64,000 nt of DNA. Source: VXPQ01 sp965248175. Lineage in GTDB: Bacteria > Bacteroidota > Rhodothermia > Rhodothermales > VXPQ01. The notes under the pieces are model-generated. The model was not told the origin of the DNA. It saw nothing but the letters and a program-made list of their open reading frames with translations, and did not search any database. Both the position numbers and the translations under genes were made by a program. This document shows, one piece after another, positions 61,008 through 64,000 of the stretch (the first letter of the stretch is position 1; the number at the start of each line of letters is the position of its first letter). The stretch is taken from assembly GCA_965248175.1 (NCBI GenBank), contig OZ252093.1, positions 1,860,001-1,924,000 on the forward strand, read 5' to 3'.

Positions 61008-61793
61008 ATGTCTTCCGACCGGAACGAAGATTCCCTGCTTGTTTTGGGCCGGCACCCCGTCCGCGAGGCGCTCGAACGTACTCCGGACCGAATCGAGAAG
61101 GTGTTTCTTCAGCGCAGCGGAGGGGGCGAGTTGACGGAGATACGCAGGATTGCTGCCCAGGCCGGTGTGCAGGTGCAGTTTGTCCCGGTGGGACGACTCA
61201 GGCAGCTGGCGCGCGGTATTGCACATCAGGGCGCGGCGGCGCTCATGGCGCCGGTGGCGTATGTTGCCCTGGACGATTTACTGGCGTCTGCGGCGCCTAC
61301 TCTTGAGGAAGTAAAGCAGCGCAAGCCCCGGTTACTTGTGCTTGATGGGATGCAGGACCCGTTCAATTTCGGAGCGGTGCTGCGCAGCGCGGCGGCTTCG
61401 GGCGTGGTTGGGATCATTGTGCCCCGGAGCGGCATGGCCCCGCTGAATGCTGCGGCCATGAAGGCAAGCGCCGGCGCAGCCGGACGTGTTCCCATTGCCC
61501 GCACCGCAAGTGTCGTCGATGCTATCCACCAACTCAAGGAGCGGGGGTACTGGGTGACAGGGGCCGATGCCGGGGGGGATGTGAGCGTATGGGACATGGC
61601 ATGGGATCGGCCCATGGCGGTCGTTATCGGAAACGAGGCCAAGGGTATTCGTCCGGCGGTTCTCACAGCGTGTGACTACCGGGTGCGCATTCCTATGACC
61701 GGTCCGGCGGAATCGCTGAATGCATCGGTGGCAGCGGGTATTCTTCTTTTTGCCGCAGCGCGGACAGCTCCTACTTCTCCCGTGTGCCTGTAA
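61008..61793 (+). CDS. rlmB: TrmH/RlmB-family RNA 2'-O-methyltransferase
   Basis: SPOUT-fold methyltransferase of about 261 aa. An N-terminal substrate-binding domain (VLGRHPVREALERTPDRIEKVFLQ) precedes the knot: DPFNFGAVLRSAAASG, VVIGNEAKGIRPAVL and IPMTGPAESLNASVAAGILLFAA. RlmB methylates G2251 of 23S rRNA. The longer frame from 60897 overlaps lgt and is rejected in favour of ATG 61008. Confidence 0.93.
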   Translation: MSSDRNEDSLLVLGRHPVREALERTPDRIEKVFLQRSGGGELTEIRRIAAQAGVQVQFVPVGRLRQLARGIAHQGAAALMAPVAYVALDDLLASAAPTLEEVKQRKPRLLVLDGMQDPFNFGAVLRSAAASGVVGIIVPRSGMAPLNAAAMKASAGAAGRVPIARTASVVDAIHQLKERGYWVTGADAGGDVSVWDMAWDRPMAVVIGNEAKGIRPAVLTACDYRVRIPMTGPAESLNASVAAGILLFAAARTAPTSPVCL

Positions 61794-61872
61794 AGGTTCT
61801 TCATCCCAGTCTCGGCGAAGGAGTCTTGTCCCCGGAAAGGCCTTTCGTGGCGCCGGAAGTGGTTGGCGGCAT

Positions 61873-63114
61873 TCAGGGGCAGGTGCGGAGGTCTCGCAGG
61901 TAAGGCGGTGCTCCGTACGTCGCCGCCGGTTCCTTTTGTCTGATGCGTAAGAAAAGGCGCCTTGCCGCGCTGCGAAGACGGAGCGGGTAGGTCATTTCGG
62001 CGAAACGCAGTCCTTCAGTCAGCGCTTCGCCGAGAATCTTTGGGGATATGTTCTCTTCGGTTGCTTGTTCTGAATCTATCGCGGCTTGCGTTTCTTCCTC
62101 ATCCGTTTCCGGTTCATTACCATGGGCATATGCATGGAGCATACCCAGTGCATCAAGCCCTGCTATCCGAATGACTTCGTTCCGGGAAGGTGTAATCAGT
62201 GCCGAACGGGCCACTTGTAATGCATCGGATGCGCGCATTTTCGCAAGCGCCCGGACAGCCTCTGCTTGCACGGACTGGTCCGGATCGGTTTGTGCGGCGC
62301 GCAATGCCAGCGCGATCAACGCGGGGCTGGACAATGTCTGGTTGAGCGATGCGAATACAATGTTTCGAACTTCCGGTGAGGCATCTTCATAGGCAGCGGC
62401 GAGCGCCCGGTCAGCAGCTCCGCCGGAGGCAAGGTGTGCCATGGCTTGCACGATGGCCGCCCGCACCCTGGTCTCCGGTTCTTCGCCGAATGAGGTTCGC
62501 AGTCCGAGAATCAGGGCGGGATCGGGCGGAAGAGAACGTAATGCTTGCGCGGCGACGAGTCGTGCTGCCGGGAAGGATGCATGGCGCAACTGGGCGATCC
62601 AACCCGCTGCCGGCTGGCTGGTCCGGCTTTCCATGAGTAGTTGTTCTTCCGGGTAGACCGCAACGAAGCGCGGCCGGTATGGGAAAGGCAAGGAAAACTC
62701 TTCAACCCGCTCGTTCAGTGTTACCTCGAAACGTTCTGTCGTTCCGAGCGCGCCGGCTTCGAGGGTAAGGTCGATCGGATAGACCGCCGGGTTACGTTTA
62801 CTTTCCTGGACTTCCTCGATACGTACGTGCAGCGTCTGGCTGTCGCTTTCGTATCGGACGGCAAACAGGGGGCGATATAGCCAGGCGTTTGCGATCCCGG
62901 AAACGTCTATGCCTGCAGTCGCACGGGCGATTTGCGTCCAGATGTTCTGTGCATACTGCATCGTGTCCGATGCCGCATGGGAAACGACTATGCACTCTGG
63001 ACGTTGTTGCGCTTGCGCTGTGTGCGTCGTTTCCGGCCTTATTCCCCAGATCAACAGCAATGCCCACACCGGAAATAGCCGGCGCATGAGGAAAGCGGCC
63101 CGGATGCGAATCAT
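61873..63114 (-). CDS. secreted HEAT-repeat protein, M1-peptidase C-terminal-like
   Basis: About 413 aa. A signal peptide (RRLFPVWALLLIWGI...TAQAQ) is followed by a short beta-sandwich-like piece (WLYRPLFAVRYESDSQTLHVRIEEVQ) and then many HEAT-like helices (RLVAAQALRSLPPDPALILGL, RAAIVQAMAHLASGGAADRALAAAYEDASPEV, AEAVRALAKMRASDAL). This order resembles the C-terminal half of M1 aminopeptidases, but no HExxH domain is present. The frame extends to 63393 over the neighbour's 3' end; the ATG at 63112-63114 gives a proper signal peptide. Function unknown. Confidence 0.6.
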   Translation of the reverse strand: MIRIRAAFLMRRLFPVWALLLIWGIRPETTHTAQAQQRPECIVVSHAASDTMQYAQNIWTQIARATAGIDVSGIANAWLYRPLFAVRYESDSQTLHVRIEEVQESKRNPAVYPIDLTLEAGALGTTERFEVTLNERVEEFSLPFPYRPRFVAVYPEEQLLMESRTSQPAAGWIAQLRHASFPAARLVAAQALRSLPPDPALILGLRTSFGEEPETRVRAAIVQAMAHLASGGAADRALAAAYEDASPEVRNIVFASLNQTLSSPALIALALRAAQTDPDQSVQAEAVRALAKMRASDALQVARSALITPSRNEVIRIAGLDALGMLHAYAHGNEPETDEEETQAAIDSEQATEENISPKILGEALTEGLRFAEMTYPLRLRSAARRLFLRIRQKEPAATYGAPPYLRDLRTCP

Positions 63115-63154
63115 GCCGAAAAGAGGCGTTGATACATTCGGACACCGCATGGTT

Positions 63155-64000
63155 TCATGACTCCCGCTTCTCCGGCGAAGAAGATGTAGACGTGTGCAGC
63201 GGAGGCATCTTCGATCCCTGGAGGACAAGACATATCCCCCCCACGGAGACATGCAACACCAACTGAGCGGCATGACAGAGCACGGCGTAGGTTGCGGCGG
63301 CTTCATGGCTGAAGGCAAAAAGGTAGACGAGCGCCTGGATCGTAATATAATGATAAGAGCCTGTCCCTCCGGGCAAGGGAACGAGGATGCCAACCGTGCC
63401 GAATATCATGATGATCCATCCGTCGAGCAAGGACAGGTTATAGATTCCCGCCGTATTCAGCATGAGGAAGGGGATGTAGGCCATCAGCAGGTAAAGAAAC
63501 CACATGACGGCCGTGCTCCATACGATACGTTGTTTTCTGGGTGAGCGCAGGATCGTCGCCATTCCTTCCCGAAATGCTGCGAAGGCTGCCGCCAGACGTG
63601 GTTTCAGGGAATGTTCTCCGCTGGATACGTCGGTTTTGCGGGGGCTTCCGGACATCCCCGAGAGGAATCTGTAGAGCAGGAAAGCGGCCAGTGCAATGGC
63701 AACGGCGAGCAGAACCATGGCCGGCAACGGTATCCGGTCAAGTTGTGCGGCAATCGGCGCAATCAGGATGTCGCCCAGTATGGCTGCACGACCCGTCAAC
63801 AGGAGAAAGACGCTGCCCAGGCCTGCGCCCAGCACGACCACATCGAGAATGCGTTCCGTTACGACAGTGCCCAGCAAGCTGCTGAAGCGCAGGCGGCTAT
63901 GTGCGGAGAGATTGGCCGTTCGCGCCACTTCGCCAAGCCTTGGCACTGCAAAGTTGACCATATAACCGATTATTACCGAGTAAAAGATCGGTTTTATCCC
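63155..64000 (-). CDS. flippase-like membrane protein (LPG synthase TM family), partial
   Basis: C-terminal 281 residues of a polytopic membrane protein that continues beyond the window end; the frame is still open at 64000. NFAVPRLGEVARTANL holds the PRxGExxR motif of PF03706 (the lysylphosphatidylglycerol synthase membrane region, also called UPF0104), and ILVPLPGGTGSYHYITIQALVYLF is the later conserved segment (usually P-PGG-G). Such stand-alone membrane regions are thought to move lipids. Its stop lies 40 bp before the HEAT-repeat gene start on the same strand. Confidence 0.85.
   Translation of the reverse strand, partial: GIKPIFYSVIIGYMVNFAVPRLGEVARTANLSAHSRLRFSSLLGTVVTERILDVVVLGAGLGSVFLLLTGRAAILGDILIAPIAAQLDRIPLPAMVLLAVAIALAAFLLYRFLSGMSGSPRKTDVSSGEHSLKPRLAAAFAAFREGMATILRSPRKQRIVWSTAVMWFLYLLMAYIPFLMLNTAGIYNLSLLDGWIIMIFGTVGILVPLPGGTGSYHYITIQALVYLFAFSHEAAATYAVLCHAAQLVLHVSVGGICLVLQGSKMPPLHTSTSSSPEKRES

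Overview
The window is a GC-rich chromosomal segment from a member of the Bacteroidota, most likely a Rhodothermia/Rhodothermaeota-type marine lineage; this is inferred from gene content, not from a marker tree. Pointers are a type IX secretion (T9SS) C-terminal sorting domain with a YPNPFNPST motif, an N-acyl-ornithine carbamoyltransferase in place of ordinary ArgF, a CarB that lacks the C-terminal MGS-like domain, a DUF4834-like small membrane protein, and weak or absent Shine-Dalgarno sequences with many GTG/TTG starts.

Layout. 60-4759 (minus): an RmlD-like reductase, a small barrel-like envelope protein, a secreted GAT/ThuA-like protein and a TPR protein. 4917-14039 (plus): an envelope and isoprenoid run dxr-rseP-uppS-bamA-skp-skp, then panB and surE. 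14052-21721 (minus): a compact arginine operon argG-argC-argD-argF'-argB-argE-argH, mostly joined by 4-bp stop/start overlaps. It is preceded by a sigma70-like promoter, a 32-codon arginine-rich leader ORF and an intrinsic terminator, which together look like a transcription attenuator. 22376-27186: a tandemly repeated locus with three outer-membrane barrel paralogues (one frameshifted), two orphan pieces of a T9SS sorting domain, and a frameshifted secreted zinc metalloprotease. 27640-28518 (minus): folD. 28840-32803 (plus): a SAM-I riboswitch in front of metY-metX-asd. 32958-33130: tRNA-Gly(GCC) and a decayed tRNA. 33195-42658: a hotdog thioesterase, an HGD-repeat DUF4097 protein, a 3-methyladenine glycosylase, alaS with a large insertion, an ECF sigma/anti-sigma/CpxP-like module, tRNA-Ser(CGA), a DUF1080 protein, folK and a small membrane protein. 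42709-49368: tonB (minus), then carA-carB-psd-pssA-purS. 49413-53102: a metal-handling patch (ZIP-like protein, His-rich small protein, CDF exporter) in which the CDF gene is split by a 1328-bp IS256-family element with a perfect 8-bp target duplication. 53115-64000: rnhA, obgE, dprA, an unknown secreted protein, rluD, hisS, lgt, rlmB, a HEAT-repeat secreted protein, and a flippase-like membrane protein that runs off the window end.

How the genes fit together. carAB supplies carbamoyl phosphate for both pyrimidines and the acyl-ornithine carbamoyltransferase step of the arginine operon. metX/metY/asd form a SAM-controlled methionine branch from aspartate. dxr and uppS feed the lipid carrier for the cell wall, while rseP, BamA and two Skp chaperones serve outer-membrane protein biogenesis, the route the barrel paralogues would use. 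The most novel-looking signals are the arginine leader/attenuator and the triplicated barrel/sorting-domain cassette, whose differences fall mainly in loop-like segments.
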